Translations under genes and position numbers: made by a program | Notes under the pieces: model-generated | What the model saw: only the letters and a program-made list of their open reading frames with translations | What the model was told of the DNA's origin: nothing | Database searches by the model: none | Source: Lycorma delicatula | Taxonomy: Eukaryota; Arthropoda; Insecta; Hemiptera; Fulgoridae | Direction of reading: 5' to 3' | Assembly: GCF_047948215.1 (NCBI RefSeq) | Contig: NC_134460.1 | Location: 128,634,324 to 128,698,323, forward strand | Length of the DNA stretch: 64,000 bases | Part shown: one piece after another, positions 48,421 to 59,302 of the stretch | How positions within the stretch are numbered: position 1 is the stretch's first letter | Layout of the letters: each line of letters opens with the position of its first letter

Positions 48421-48625
48421 CGGGGCCCTTTACACCCCGTAAGTGTTGTGTTTGTCTTTGTTGTTTTTGTCTTAATGTATTTTGTGAAGTTTGTGCTTTT
48501 AAATAAAATGTAAGGGCCCTTTACACCCTTACATATGACGTTCCAGATGGTGATACTAATTTCTTTTAAAGAATGTGTTGAGGGCTAATGACCCTAGCAG
48601 TCGATGCCCGTAAAAATCCAAGAAA
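48421..48625 (+). mobile_element. Repeat tail with two matching hairpins; probable retroelement 3' end
   Basis: Hairpin 1: CGGGG, loop CCCTTTACA, CCCCG (48421-48439). Hairpin 2: TGTAAGGG, the same loop, CCCTTACA (48509-48533). Then GGGCTAATGACCCTAGCAG (48582-48600) matches the tail of the SINE at 24703, and the unit runs into an A-run at 48619-48630. The A-rich end and shared tail suggest a LINE or SINE 3' end on the + strand. No protein-coding remnant is visible. Confidence 0.55.
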
Positions 48626-48639
48626 AAAAAATAAAAATA

Positions 48640-49660
48640 TGTATGAGAGGTTTAATGTTGTGAGTAATGAGTTGATTGATGACCATTAAAAAAACTTGAC
48701 GATAGTTACAAAATAATCAAACTGGATAAAGATTCATCAGTTAGGGTAATAGATAAACAAACTCTTAATAAACAAACAAGCCAAAACAAGGAATTAATCT
48801 GGATAAAAAATTACTATAAAAAATTTTAAGGTGAATAAAATTTTATATTCATTTTAGTTAGTTCGTTAAGTGTATATTGATATACAAAATTTTGGCTTAA
48901 ATAGCCAGTAGTAGCTAGCAGTATTTTCATTCGAACCTAAATATATCGATGAAGTTGATGAAGTCATTTTATGAGTACAGTTACAGTGTTAGTGGTTAAT
49001 TACATTTCTTCAAATAAATATACTTCACATTTTTATTGATCTAGATAAGATGTTAATTTTAAAATACAATAAATTTAGTGTTTTACCTCCCCCATAAAGT
49101 AATAATAAATTCAATAAATAAAAATGTTAATTAATTAAAAACATAGATGAAAAAAACTTTTTATATTATAATAGTGAAACTTTTTTACGTTTCATACATC
49201 AAAAAATATATTATTTACAAGAGAAATATTATATTAAGATAATCTTGTATAAAACCCTAAATAGACTTCAGTTTTAGAACTTGAGTTATATTTAAAATAA
49301 TAATTAATACAAACATTTATTTTTACACACTTATGTTTGGATGTATAATCATCAATCTCAGTATAGATGTTCACACGTTTGTAGCGAAATAATTACATTT
49401 AAGAGTTTGTTCGTTAATTTTCTAAAAATATAAGAAACTATTTAAAAGATTGTAAGAGGAAACATCACAAATTCGATAGACAGAAAGTAGTAAAAATTAA
49501 TTTTAACAATTTGCTTAACTCGTAGTATATTGGTCATTTAAAATTATAAAAAAGCGTTAATTCTAAATAGAAATAACTATATTAAGTAAACATTACATAA
49601 TTATCACATTTTGGTTATCGATTGTGAATCGGCATGGAGTCGATAAATATGTTTAGATAT
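48640..49660. other. A+T-rich non-coding DNA
   Basis: Nothing recognised. Confidence 0.5.
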
Positions 49661-49664
49661 GGAT

Positions 49665-50225
49665 AAATGAAGGTCTTAAAGAAAGGTCGCCAGCGCTATG
49701 TAAGGTGTGGTGGGACGATTGGGATGGGGTTTAACACGTGTGTAATAGAATCTTGCAGCGGAGAAGTCTTGCAGAAGGGGGGGCCGGAGGGGTTCCCGGG
49801 CCCGGCGTTCCCTCTATCGATCCACCGGCCCCGAGTAGTCGAGGGGGCATAGGGGAGCAGACCGGGGGAGGTAGGAGGCGGTGGGAAAAGGGGGTCTTGT
49901 GTCCTCACCATTGATTTCACTCGGTGCTGCTGCTGCTCCTACTTGCTTCTTCAACAACCATCCAAACTCCCCCTAATACCCCTCTGTTACCCCTTAACTT
50001 TACCCCCTTTCTCAATGCTAGCGCCATCTTGCAACAAACTAAACCTTTCCTCCGCTGCGCCTCCTATCCGCACACTCCCAAAACAGTAATTCAACCGAAC
50101 TTTTTGTAACTTGCCAACGAACTGATGTACGTACATGCACACGCGCTCGCTCGAGAATAGATATATATTTCTCTCTCACACAAATACACACCACAACACC
50201 CGAGTTCTGCCGTGTCTCTTTCTTG
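49665..50225. promoter_or_regulatory. G+C-rich island, promoter or enhancer candidate
   Basis: The most G+C-rich segment of the window. A G-rich half (49730-49895) with the palindrome CCGGGCCCGG (about 49796-49805) is followed by a C-rich half (49920-50110). GCGCCATCTTG (50021-50031) matches the YY1/Pleiohomeotic core. Three CTG units lie at 49926-49935. The 61-74 codon ORFs on both strands lack coding character beyond G+C bias. It could be a promoter with first exon, but I cannot show a transcript or its direction. Confidence 0.3.
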
Positions 50226-50239
50226 TATGCTTTTTCCCC

Positions 50240-52740
50240 TCTATTATCAAAACAAAATAATTAATTTGATAAACGGAGTAGGTGGAAATTAAATTTTAAT
50301 TTTATATGTTTGAAATATAATTTTTTTGTTTACAGTCTATATTATTAAATAATGATAAGCTATTAAAAAATATCTAACACACAAAATAGACACTGTAACA
50401 TTTCTTTTTATCGTCAGCATATTGATTATATATAAACAAACATGTCCCTTTTAAATTTATATATTAGCTTAACTATCAGATATTCCTCAGCATACCTGAT
50501 CTTATTATTTATTACCCAGAAGGCAAAAAAAAAAAAATTCCATAAAAATATTGTTTAAAATTTTATTCTCTTTAATTCATAAATGCTGAATTAAATGATT
50601 TTAATTGAAAGCGGTTATAAAATAACTTTTTTACACTATTTGATCTTCAGTAATCTGTAAACTTAAAAAAATAACCTCAAAGGATAAATTTTTGTTGCCC
50701 CAGGAGCTCATTCAACTGAGTAATAATGATGATCAGTGCATTTATTAAAGCGTTTGAATAATTTGTGACTGTGTATTCATGGTATTATTCTATATCTTTG
50801 ATTCAAGTGGGCAAGATATTTTAAGTAGAAGCGAATTATTATTATAAATAATATATATTAATATTATTATATAATAATATATTATATTATTACCTATATT
50901 AATATTATTAATAAAAACCATAATGCATTATAATTTAACTAATACAGGTAACCTTAATTTTTTGACTTGTACTGAAAGGTACACTCATTCAATCAATTCA
51001 TTACCTTCACAACTCATTAGCTGAGAAAATCTTTTAGGATGAAATTGTATGATTATTAATACTTTATCATATACTATTGGCAATCAGCCATTTACATGTT
51101 CTGTGAACTGTAACAAGTAATTCATACCAATGTTATTAGATTATATGATAAATTTTATAAAGACGTTCATAACAATTTTGTATTTATATTTATTTCGTAA
51201 CACAAAATTCAAACAAAAATACAAAGAAGTTCCATGAAATTTTTAGGTATATCACAAGAAATAGTAAATCGAATTATAGGTTGAGAGTTGGTCTTTCAGA
51301 TGGAGTGAATGGTATGTCGTTGTGGTAATTTTTTTTTAAATTAGGTATTATCTTTATTTTTAACTGAGATAAAAAAAGTAAATTGTTAACTGCACACTTC
51401 CAAACGATAAATAAAGAAGGCAGGATATGATTAATTTATTTTAATCTTCGTATAATGGATTTGAATTTATCTTATATTAACGTATAATTAGGAAGAAAGT
51501 AAACAAGAAAAATAGGATAAGAGAGGAAAAATAATAAATTTAGATATATAGTTCATATCTTTAATATTTAAGACGTACACCCGGTTTGAACATTTAAGAT
51601 AATAGAAAGGAAACAGAAACGTAAAAGTAAAATAAACTAAATGATGAAATACATAAAGGAAAAATTACAAAAAACGAACTATTAGAAAATAGAAGTAAAA
51701 ATTGAAAAAAAATAGTCGTGGTGTATTAATTTCAAACTTATATGTTATTGTAAACTTAATTGTATGAAGGGAACGAGGATATTTTATTCCTTCCTTTCCC
51801 TAGATGATCATTAAATTTGTTCCTAACTCTATCTTTTCCACCTTCAGTGAGACTTACGATTCGTCAGATATTTGAAAAATTCTATTGGCACAATCTAAGA
51901 ATTGGTTCTTTGTCAGACTATAGTTAATTGTACTCATTGCACATATTACATTGCACTGTATAATATTAAACATTAAATCCGAAAATGAAAGATTTATTTA
52001 AATGAAAGTTCTTATTACAGTTATTGATCGTAACAAAATTTCATCCTCAACGAAAAAATATAGTTAAGAAATTAAGTAGTGTACTCACAAAAATTAGTTA
52101 ACTTGTATCTTTATTGTTGTAGTTAAAAAAGTGGCATTATATTGCTTTACAACAGACTGTTTACACAATTAAAATTTGTGATACGTCTTTTCCTGTAATG
52201 AACAAACCATTTGTTATAATAGCGACATAGATTGAATTACTCGAGGAAAACCAAACTATTAACATGTTCATACATTTTAAATATATTTGAATCAAGGACC
52301 TACAGAATTAAACTAAAAGATTAAATATTTAAAGTGAATATGTATTCTATATTAAAAAAATAAATAATAATGTAACTTTTAAACTTACATTATTTAATCT
52401 ATTTATGTTGCATTTAGTTCTAGAAAAGAATAAGTACATTTTTTAAGCATAAGTTTGACGGATGGCCTATGTGATTTAAAGATTTTAAACGTTTTTTTAA
52501 TAACCTTGCAAATCTTGTTTTTTTCATAAAAATTATCTATATATGTATATCTATAGACGTTTAGAAAAACTAACGAAAAATTTTAATTAAATTAACGACG
52601 AAGATTTAAAACAAACTATTATAGTTATAAAATCACTGATACATACATATGTGTTTGAAGATAATTTTATTTGTTTACTTAATTTTCTCTGAATATATTT
52701 ATTTATTTTAATCGTGATGTTATATTTTTTTACTTATATA
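50240..52740. other. A+T-rich non-coding DNA
   Basis: A palindromic ATATTAATATTATTATATAATA-type stretch lies at 50845-50910. No gene or element recognised. Confidence 0.5.
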
Positions 52741-52744
52741 AACT

Positions 52745-53160
52745 GTTTAAATGAAATTTAAAGGTAGGCGCAATATTGCGGTCAAAATTAAAGTGCAGTA
52801 GAATGTTAAGAGGGAGAATTTTAAGTAGGAGAGGAGATTGAGCGAGATGGTGAGAGAAAGAGAAAAAGCAGAGGGAAAAAGTGAGAGAGGGAATAGTGAT
52901 AAAGGGAAACGGGGGAAAGAGAAGGCTAAACAATATTTCTCCCTCTGAAAATTTTCTCCTTTCGACAAAAAAGTTTTAAACTTGCTTATTGTTTCATCAG
53001 TTAAGCTGCCTAATAAGAAAGCTAGCCAAGTCAGTATGGGTGGGGTTTGGGTGGTAGTTTTGTGATGAGGGGGTGAATGAAGAGGGGTAGTGGTGCTGAT
53101 GGTAATCGATATTTTGAGACAGCTGACTACTACTACTATTCGGACTGCATACACTCTATT
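52745..53160 (-). promoter_or_regulatory. Purine-skewed, G-rich patch, possible regulatory DNA
   Basis: A strongly strand-skewed region: the + strand is purine-rich (GAGAGG, GGGAAA, GGGTGGGG). A 135-codon minus-strand ORF spans it and is the longest ORF of the window, but it is largely low-complexity (FPLSLFPLSLF). The first 60 codons (TTPLHSPPHHKTTTQTPP) also follow composition. No ATG context or splice evidence makes it convincing, so I list it as a composition island. Confidence 0.25.
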
Positions 53161-54059
53161 TTATTCATTTCTGCAGGTAAACATAATCTTACTCTTTCAC
53201 TTATGTTAAAATAAAAACGAAATAAAGCCTGTACAGGCTTTATGATTTTTTTTTTTGTTAATAAAAAGTATTATCAAACATTTTTCTTTTACACTTCTAA
53301 AAGTTACATAATAATATCATTACATAACTTGAAAAAAACCTAACGAAGAACAACTCAGGGAATAAAAAATGTAATAACAAATTATCAAACTCAAAGTTAA
53401 TAACAATTATTTAATATCTGAATAATGAAAAATCAAAAGATCTCTAATTTCGAATAAATAAATCGATGAAAGATTTAACTTATAAATGAATTTAAAATTC
53501 ACCTCCTCCTCATGCACACGTGTGTGCGTCCCCCCACTCGTACTGCCTCTCTGCGCGCGCGCAATATGCACACATTATATATGTACTACATATGTAATAC
53601 AATTATTATTTTGAAGTTATAAAAATAATACGAATATTTTAAATAGACATCCACAACTGAAATTAAACCATCGTTTTGAATTCAAAGTCTATAATTAAAA
53701 AAACAAATGGCGGAGGGATTACTCGGCATAAACAAAAGCACTATCATAAGTTGGAAGCTTACAAAGATTTTGGTGAGAAGTGAAATCACACGACTAATTC
53801 ATTAGTTAAGTAAGATCTTGAATACAAAGAAAATTTTTTTAAGTTTATATTAAAATAATTTCAAACAGAAAATTCTCAAAAATACAAAAAAAAATTCGAC
53901 TAATAGACAATCGACATTAATACATACTGGGGAAATAATAAAAGTAAACGAAAAAAACAATTTTTACGTTGTGTTTGAAGTATTGCTAATTTTATTTCAA
54001 TTTCGAATTTTCTTTTATCGTTAATTTTATTTATTTATATTTTCGTTTTATTATTTATA
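53161..54059. other. Non-coding DNA; CpG-rich patch at 53510-53580
   Basis: The patch contains CACACGTGTGTGCGTC and GCGCGCGCAA. AAATGGCGG (53704-53712) is another YY1-core match. No coding signal. Confidence 0.5.
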
Positions 54060-54445
54060 TTACTACCAGCCGGTCAGAGCTCGCTTCGTTCGTCCTTCCC
54101 TTCTAGCTTTCCCGTCTGGAACACCGATTTGTTCGTTATCCTCATGTTTGTGAATTAATACTGATATATGTAAATTAAAGTATACATATACTTGTAAAAG
54201 AAACTAAATTGCAATAGAAATATTAGTATACGTATAGGAATTAAAGTACACAGAATTTTGACGAGGAAGAATTTACAACTTTATCTCCAAGGGGGTAAGT
54301 CCTCGATCTACGTCTTAAAACCTTCCCTGGGATAACACAAATATATCCTTAAAATTTGAAAGCAATCGGTTGGTCGGTTCTCGCGTGATGCTGCTACAAA
54401 CGAACAGACAGAACCTTTCACAAACTTTAGCATTTATATATTAAA
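54060..54445 (+). mobile_element. Possible retroelement 3' region
   Basis: Less A+T-rich than its flanks. It contains GAAAGCAATCGGTTGGTCGG and ACGAACAGACAGAACCTTTC followed by a TATATATTA end. Tails with 'CAATCGGTT' and 'ACGAACAGACAGA' phrases are familiar from insect repetitive elements, but I cannot name the family. Confidence 0.4.
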
Positions 54446-55087
54446 TCTACCTTTACTAATTCTTTTGTATCTATTACTTTATGGTGATTTTTTTTTTTTG
54501 TAACAGTTTATGAAAATTTTTTATACACGATCTTAAAATTATTTTTATTTTAACTTGTAATTTAACAGGGAATCTATAGGAATGAATTAAGATAAATTTT
54601 ATTTATAAATTAGTTCTTTGGTAACTCATAATTTTATAAAATGTTTGCCCAACCCTTGTTTGTAAATAAACTTCCATTATACGTATTTACATATTTTCAA
54701 AATACGAAAACTCCATAATTTAAAAAAAATAATATTTATTTTTAACACATTCTTATAATACTTTTTTTCAGTAAAGTTTATTTGTATATTAAGGAATAAT
54801 TGAATATTTCTCTAAAATTATTTTGTCATGAAAACAATTGTATTTTGTTTAAATCACTGACATGAAAAAATTGATTTTAAGGAAAAAGTTTTTATAAATG
54901 GTATCTTGGAACTTAATTTTGCTTTATAGTTTATTTTAATAATCGTTCAGAATACCTGTTTATTTGAGATTATGAACGATTGTCTGTCAATCACATTAAA
55001 CTTATGCATTCATGTAGAAAATTACCCTTCATGCATTGATAATTTGATTTTTTAATTTTTCAAAAATCGTCAAAAAATAAATATTGA
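54446..55087. other. A+T-rich non-coding DNA
   Basis: Nothing recognised. Confidence 0.5.
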
Positions 55088-55118
55088 TATATATATATAT
55101 ATATATATCAATAAATAT

Positions 55119-55161
<43 letters not shown>

Positions 55162-55322
55162 TACTTTTACATATATTTGTATGTGTGTGTCTCTCTCTCC
55201 CTCTCTTTGTGTATGTATGTACATAAGTACGTATGTACGTATGTATGTGTGTGTCTCTCTCTCCCTCTCTTTGTGTATGTATGTACATAAGTACGTATGT
55301 ACGTATGTATGTGTGTGTGTTT
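55088..55322. repeat. (TA)n microsatellite and a 64-bp-period minisatellite
   Basis: TA runs at 55088-55108 and 55122-55156 are followed by about two units of a 64-bp repeat (CTCTCTCTCC at 55191 and again at 55255). Each unit holds CT, GTAT, GTAC and GT blocks. The overlapping ORFs on both strands are repeat translations. Confidence 0.92.
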
Positions 55323-57389
55323 TCCTTAATTTTATTAATATGATCTATTTTTCTGGAAAGGTAAATACATATTTTATCGGTATACTGAATGTGATGACAT
55401 GCATTTTCGGATGTGTGTATGTGGCCGTTTTCGGGCTGTAGTATATGGTAACAAATTTAATTTCGTTTGTAGAATGATTAAAATAATAATATTATTAAAT
55501 AATGCTGTACAAATTCGTTACGTAATCAAAGATAAAACACAAAGAGAGGGAGAGAATTATATAATGTACGAGGACTATGATATAAATACAATACTACATA
55601 AATATGTCCAATTGTATCCAAGCAGGATTCAATTAAATCTGTATTTGATTTTAATTAAAAAAAAAATTAAAAATGAAATATCCTGTTGTGTGTCCTACAA
55701 TTTTAGGAGCTCTAGGAGTCGTTATATAACAATATATTTCACAGAAGAAAATTAAATTTTAAATAAAAAAATGTATGGGCTACTTGATAATTAAGTCTTA
55801 TTTTTAACACTCAAAATTATTTATAGATATTAAACTTTATCTAAAATTAAAAGGTTGTATCTAAAAATTGCTTCCTCATGAAACATACGACTTAACATGC
55901 CACGATTTCTACAGCAATAAACTTCAAAAATCAATTATGTCAAAATATTCGATTTAATTTTACAGTGACAGATTAAGGTTTAATTGATTTCTATCGTAAA
56001 AGTTTTGTTATGAAAATATTACCAAATTTTATTAGTAAACCACAATTTCATTTAATCTCTATTATCAAGAAAATTAAAGCTAACAAAATATTAATGGAGG
56101 AAAAACTTCGTGCATGCTTTATAGTATTCATTACTGAAGTTTTACGTAGTAAACTGTTTTAGCGTTAGTTTTAGATAACGGTTGCATTTATAAAGTTGAG
56201 AGAAAATAAAACTATTTTTATTATGTTTTTTGTTTGACTTAACAACATGAATATTATAATTTATACACCAATCATGAATGTATTTATGAATAATATTATG
56301 AATATTTTGATATGTACAATTAAATATGTGATTGAAATAAGTAATGAAGATACATTATTCTCTAAAAGAGGAAATGTATGATACAATAGCTGAAAAATAA
56401 TAGTCTTCAGTGGGAATATTTTTTAAAAAAAATCTACGAAAACTATAAATAAATAAATAAAATAAAAATGGATATGCACAGTATGTTTAAAATCATAAAG
56501 TAATTTAAAAATACGAGTTATCAATTTTATAAAGTAATAATTTAAAAAATTTTGAATGCAAACATAAAATAATATCTTAACATTTTAAAGATAAATTATT
56601 AACATAATAAAGTTATTTGAGATCTGGAAATTGTTAAAACTGAACAATGCACTGATAGAAGAATCTTAGCTTAAAGGGAAATTTAAAAGAAAGTTTTATC
56701 AAGTTTAATAAACTATTTTAAGTTTTCCTAAAGAGACATTTCAATTCCCAAGTTTTTTTATAGTTAATTATATGCTTTTAAATAAATAGAAACAGATTAT
56801 TAAAGAGATTTTGCTTTGAAAATTTATAAAAAATTTTAAAAAACAAATACTTTTTAAAAATAAATTGTTAAAAAATAGTGAAACGAAAATAATGAATAAC
56901 AAAACCAGATTTAAATTTCACTTCTACTTTAAACTAAATCTGAATAATATATGATATTACTGCAAAGATTACGGTATTAAGATCCATATAAGTAAACACG
57001 GATTAAAATTTCTCTGATATTTCACATGTCTTCAGAGATATTAAGTTAGCTTGAAATGTTTTAAAGGTTAGATATATTCGTTCCGATTATAAGTTTCATC
57101 GTCTCATAAAATAATTAATACCATATAGTCTCCATCAAAATGTACATTAAATTAGAGGGTAAAATTATAAGAAAATGTACAACTGTTATGTTTTTGATTA
57201 TTCTGAAAAAAAATTTCGTAATAAAATATTTAATAATTACATAAATAATTAATAGTATATAAAATTAAGGACATTTAGCAGATGATCTTTATGTATATAT
57301 GTATAGTTTTATTTATAAAAATATGAATACTACTGATCTTTATATCCTGTAAATACATTTTCTTTCCGTTTCAGATGCTATTTCTGTCT
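55323..57389. other. A+T-rich non-coding DNA
   Basis: No element recognised. The 118-codon ORF at 55399-55755 has no recognisable domain and A+T-driven composition after residue 30. Confidence 0.45.
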
Positions 57390-57690
57390 GGACCGATTTA
57401 AGATAGGGGCGTGGCACAGAATTTCATGATATCTGTATTTGTAATGTCCCTGTGCTCAGTTTACTGAGTTTTCGTATTTGTCGACCAATGGAAACAGTCG
57501 TAACTGCGTCGACTCTATCTACAATTCAACTGCGTGCCGTTTCGATTCCATTTCAAACCCCCACCATTACTGCTGCCTCTCTGTTTCAACCCCCCTTGAT
57601 CCTTTGCTTCAGGAACCCCTCTACTTCTCTCTCAACTGTTCCCCTCAATACTGTTCTGCACCGCGTATGAGATACATAAAACTACATTCA
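57390..57690. promoter_or_regulatory. C-rich patch, regulatory candidate
   Basis: G+C rises sharply (GGGGCGTGGCAC at 57406, CCCCCTTGATCC at 57590). Two 72-79 codon ORFs overlap in different frames; neither shows a domain. Similar in character to the islands at 25.3, 49.7 and 52.8 kb. Confidence 0.25.
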
Positions 57691-58822
57691 GATTTTTCAT
57701 TGAAATCTTTTCAGTAAAAATTTAAAAAGGTTTTTATGATTTCGTATATACTTGCGAATCACTTCACTTACATGTCTGAAAATTCATTATGTAATAGAAA
57801 ATGCATACAAGGTTAATGAACGACTAAATAATAAATTAATAAAATGATAACTTGCTGTAAAAACATAAACAAATTTCTATTAATATTTTTAGTATTATCA
57901 CCTTATCTATCCAAAAAAATTCCAATGTTAGAGAAAATGATTTTTTTTTACATAATCCTATATTTTTTAATATGAATTTAATTATAATACAGAATGTTCA
58001 AATTTTTACCCGATGAGTCAAAAGATGAATTTATTAAACAGCTTTATGGAATGGAAAAAGATCTGCAAAATCAAATAATTCATGTTAATTTCTGTTTTGT
58101 AATATTCTGTGGATGAAAAAGAGAACCATTCTTTATTTCTTTTTTGCGATTTCTTTTATTTTGGCTAATTTTTTAAAATATAAATTATAACAACTGTATA
58201 TAATATTATTGAGTTTCACAATTTTCATTTTATCGATTTTCTCATACATTCTAATTTTACATTTTATAAAACAGAGGAAAAGTCGCTGACCCTTCCAAGT
58301 TATTATTTATTTTTTTTAACAAGACAATATTATTTAAGTTTAAAGGATTATTTTAAGGTACATAAACCATCTTTTGCTTTAATTTTTTTAATTAATAATT
58401 TTTTTTGTTGGGAAGAATAATTGTGATTTAGTTTTTTCTATTACTTTGTATTGTTTTATTTGCATGTTTTCAGACATAATTATAAAGAGAATTTTATGAA
58501 GTAAATGACCAGCTTATTCCTATTGTACTAAGAATTTCTATAAACTGTGTAATGAGGAAAATGTAATTTTATGCGTTATTTTATTGAAAGAAATTGCGGC
58601 ATTTAGTAATGCTTCTGATGGTTGAATTAGATATGAAGAGTAAATTTAAAAAAAATATTTTGTTTGCTATGAATCAGTAAATCTAAAAATAACATTTAAT
58701 AGATAACCCAAACAATCCTATCGATCTCTACGCAAAGAAGACCATACGTTATAGATCCGACTGATGCCCGATATTTTAACTATTGTAAAAGGAAATGCAA
58801 AGAAAATTGATGATTTTTGATC
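57691..58822. other. A+T-rich non-coding DNA
   Basis: Nothing recognised. Confidence 0.5.
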
Positions 58823-58837
58823 ATCCGATGATGACCT

Positions 58838-59112
58838 GCTTCTTTTTCTGTTTAGCCTCCGGAACCACCGTCAGGTATTATTTCAGAGGATGAAAGAGGA
58901 TGATATGTATGAATGATGTGTAGTCTTGTACAGTCTCAGATCGACCATTCATGAGATGTGTGGTTGCTTGAAATCCAAACACCAAAGAACACCGGTTTCC
59001 ACGAACTATTATTCAAATCCGTATAAAAGTAACTGCTTTTCTGGAATTTGAACCTTAGAACTCTCGACTTCGAAATCAGCTGATTTACGATAACGAGTTC
59101 ACCACTAGACCA
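58838..59112 (-). mobile_element. tRNA-derived SINE, family of 44875-45175
   Basis: On the minus strand: head ACTCGTTATCGTAAATCAGC, then GAAGTCGAGAGTTCTAAGG in the B-box position, the body with the shared ACACATCTCATGAATGGTCG block, and the tail ACGGTGGTTCCGGAGGCTAA followed by an A-rich end (T-rich at 58839-58849). It is flanked by ATCCGATGATGACCT on both sides (58823-58837 and 59113-59127). Confidence 0.9.
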
Positions 59113-59127
59113 ATCCGATGATGACCT

Positions 59128-59290
59128 TTTTTTTATTTTTTAACCTCCGGAACCACCGTTAGGTATTGCTTCACAGGATGAGAGGAATGACAAGTAGCGT
59201 GTGAAAATACCATGCCTGACCGGGATTCGAACCGGAGACCTCCGAATGAAAGGTCGAGACTCTACCACTCGCGCCACGGAGGCCGGTATA
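59128..59290 (-). mobile_element. tRNA-derived SINE, family of 35748-35905
   Basis: On the minus strand: GGCCTCCGTGGCGCGAGTGG (A-box TGGCGCGAGTGG), B-box GGTTCGAATCCCGGTC (59216-59231), body CATGGTATTTTCACACGC, tail ACCTAACGGTGGTTCCGGAG, then an A-rich end (T-run at 59126-59133). The best preserved head of this family in the window. The 65-codon ORF over it is a translation of the SINE. Confidence 0.9.
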
Positions 59291-59302
59291 CGATGATGAC
59301 CT

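Larger units (their letters stand above)
58823..59302. repeat. Threefold target-site repeat around two adjacent SINEs
   Basis: CGATGATGACCT occurs at 58826-58837, 59116-59127 and 59291-59302: before the first SINE, between the two, and after the second. The first two share the longer ATCCGATGATGACCT. Confidence 0.92.

Noticed and set aside
52747..53154. 135-codon minus-strand ORF, the longest in the window
   Set aside because: Much of it is low-complexity (repeated FPLSL units, Thr/Pro/His runs) set by a strand-skewed purine tract; no domain, and no splice or start signal I can trust.
55070..55441. Overlapping ORFs on both strands with IYIYIY and SLSLSL runs
   Set aside because: Translations of the TA/CT/GT repeats.
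55399..55755. 118-codon + ORF
   Set aside because: The start lies in repeat-derived DNA and the rest is I/N/K/Y-rich as expected from A+T content.
57452..57717. Two overlapping ORFs as a possible secreted or cysteine-containing protein
   Set aside because: The frames overlap in a C-rich patch, with no signal-peptide context or domain; treated as regulatory-type DNA.
59209..59286. Functional tRNA gene on the minus strand
   Set aside because: Same reason: SINE body, tail, A-rich end and target duplications are present, and related copies occur at 27.4, 35.8 and 38.9 kb.
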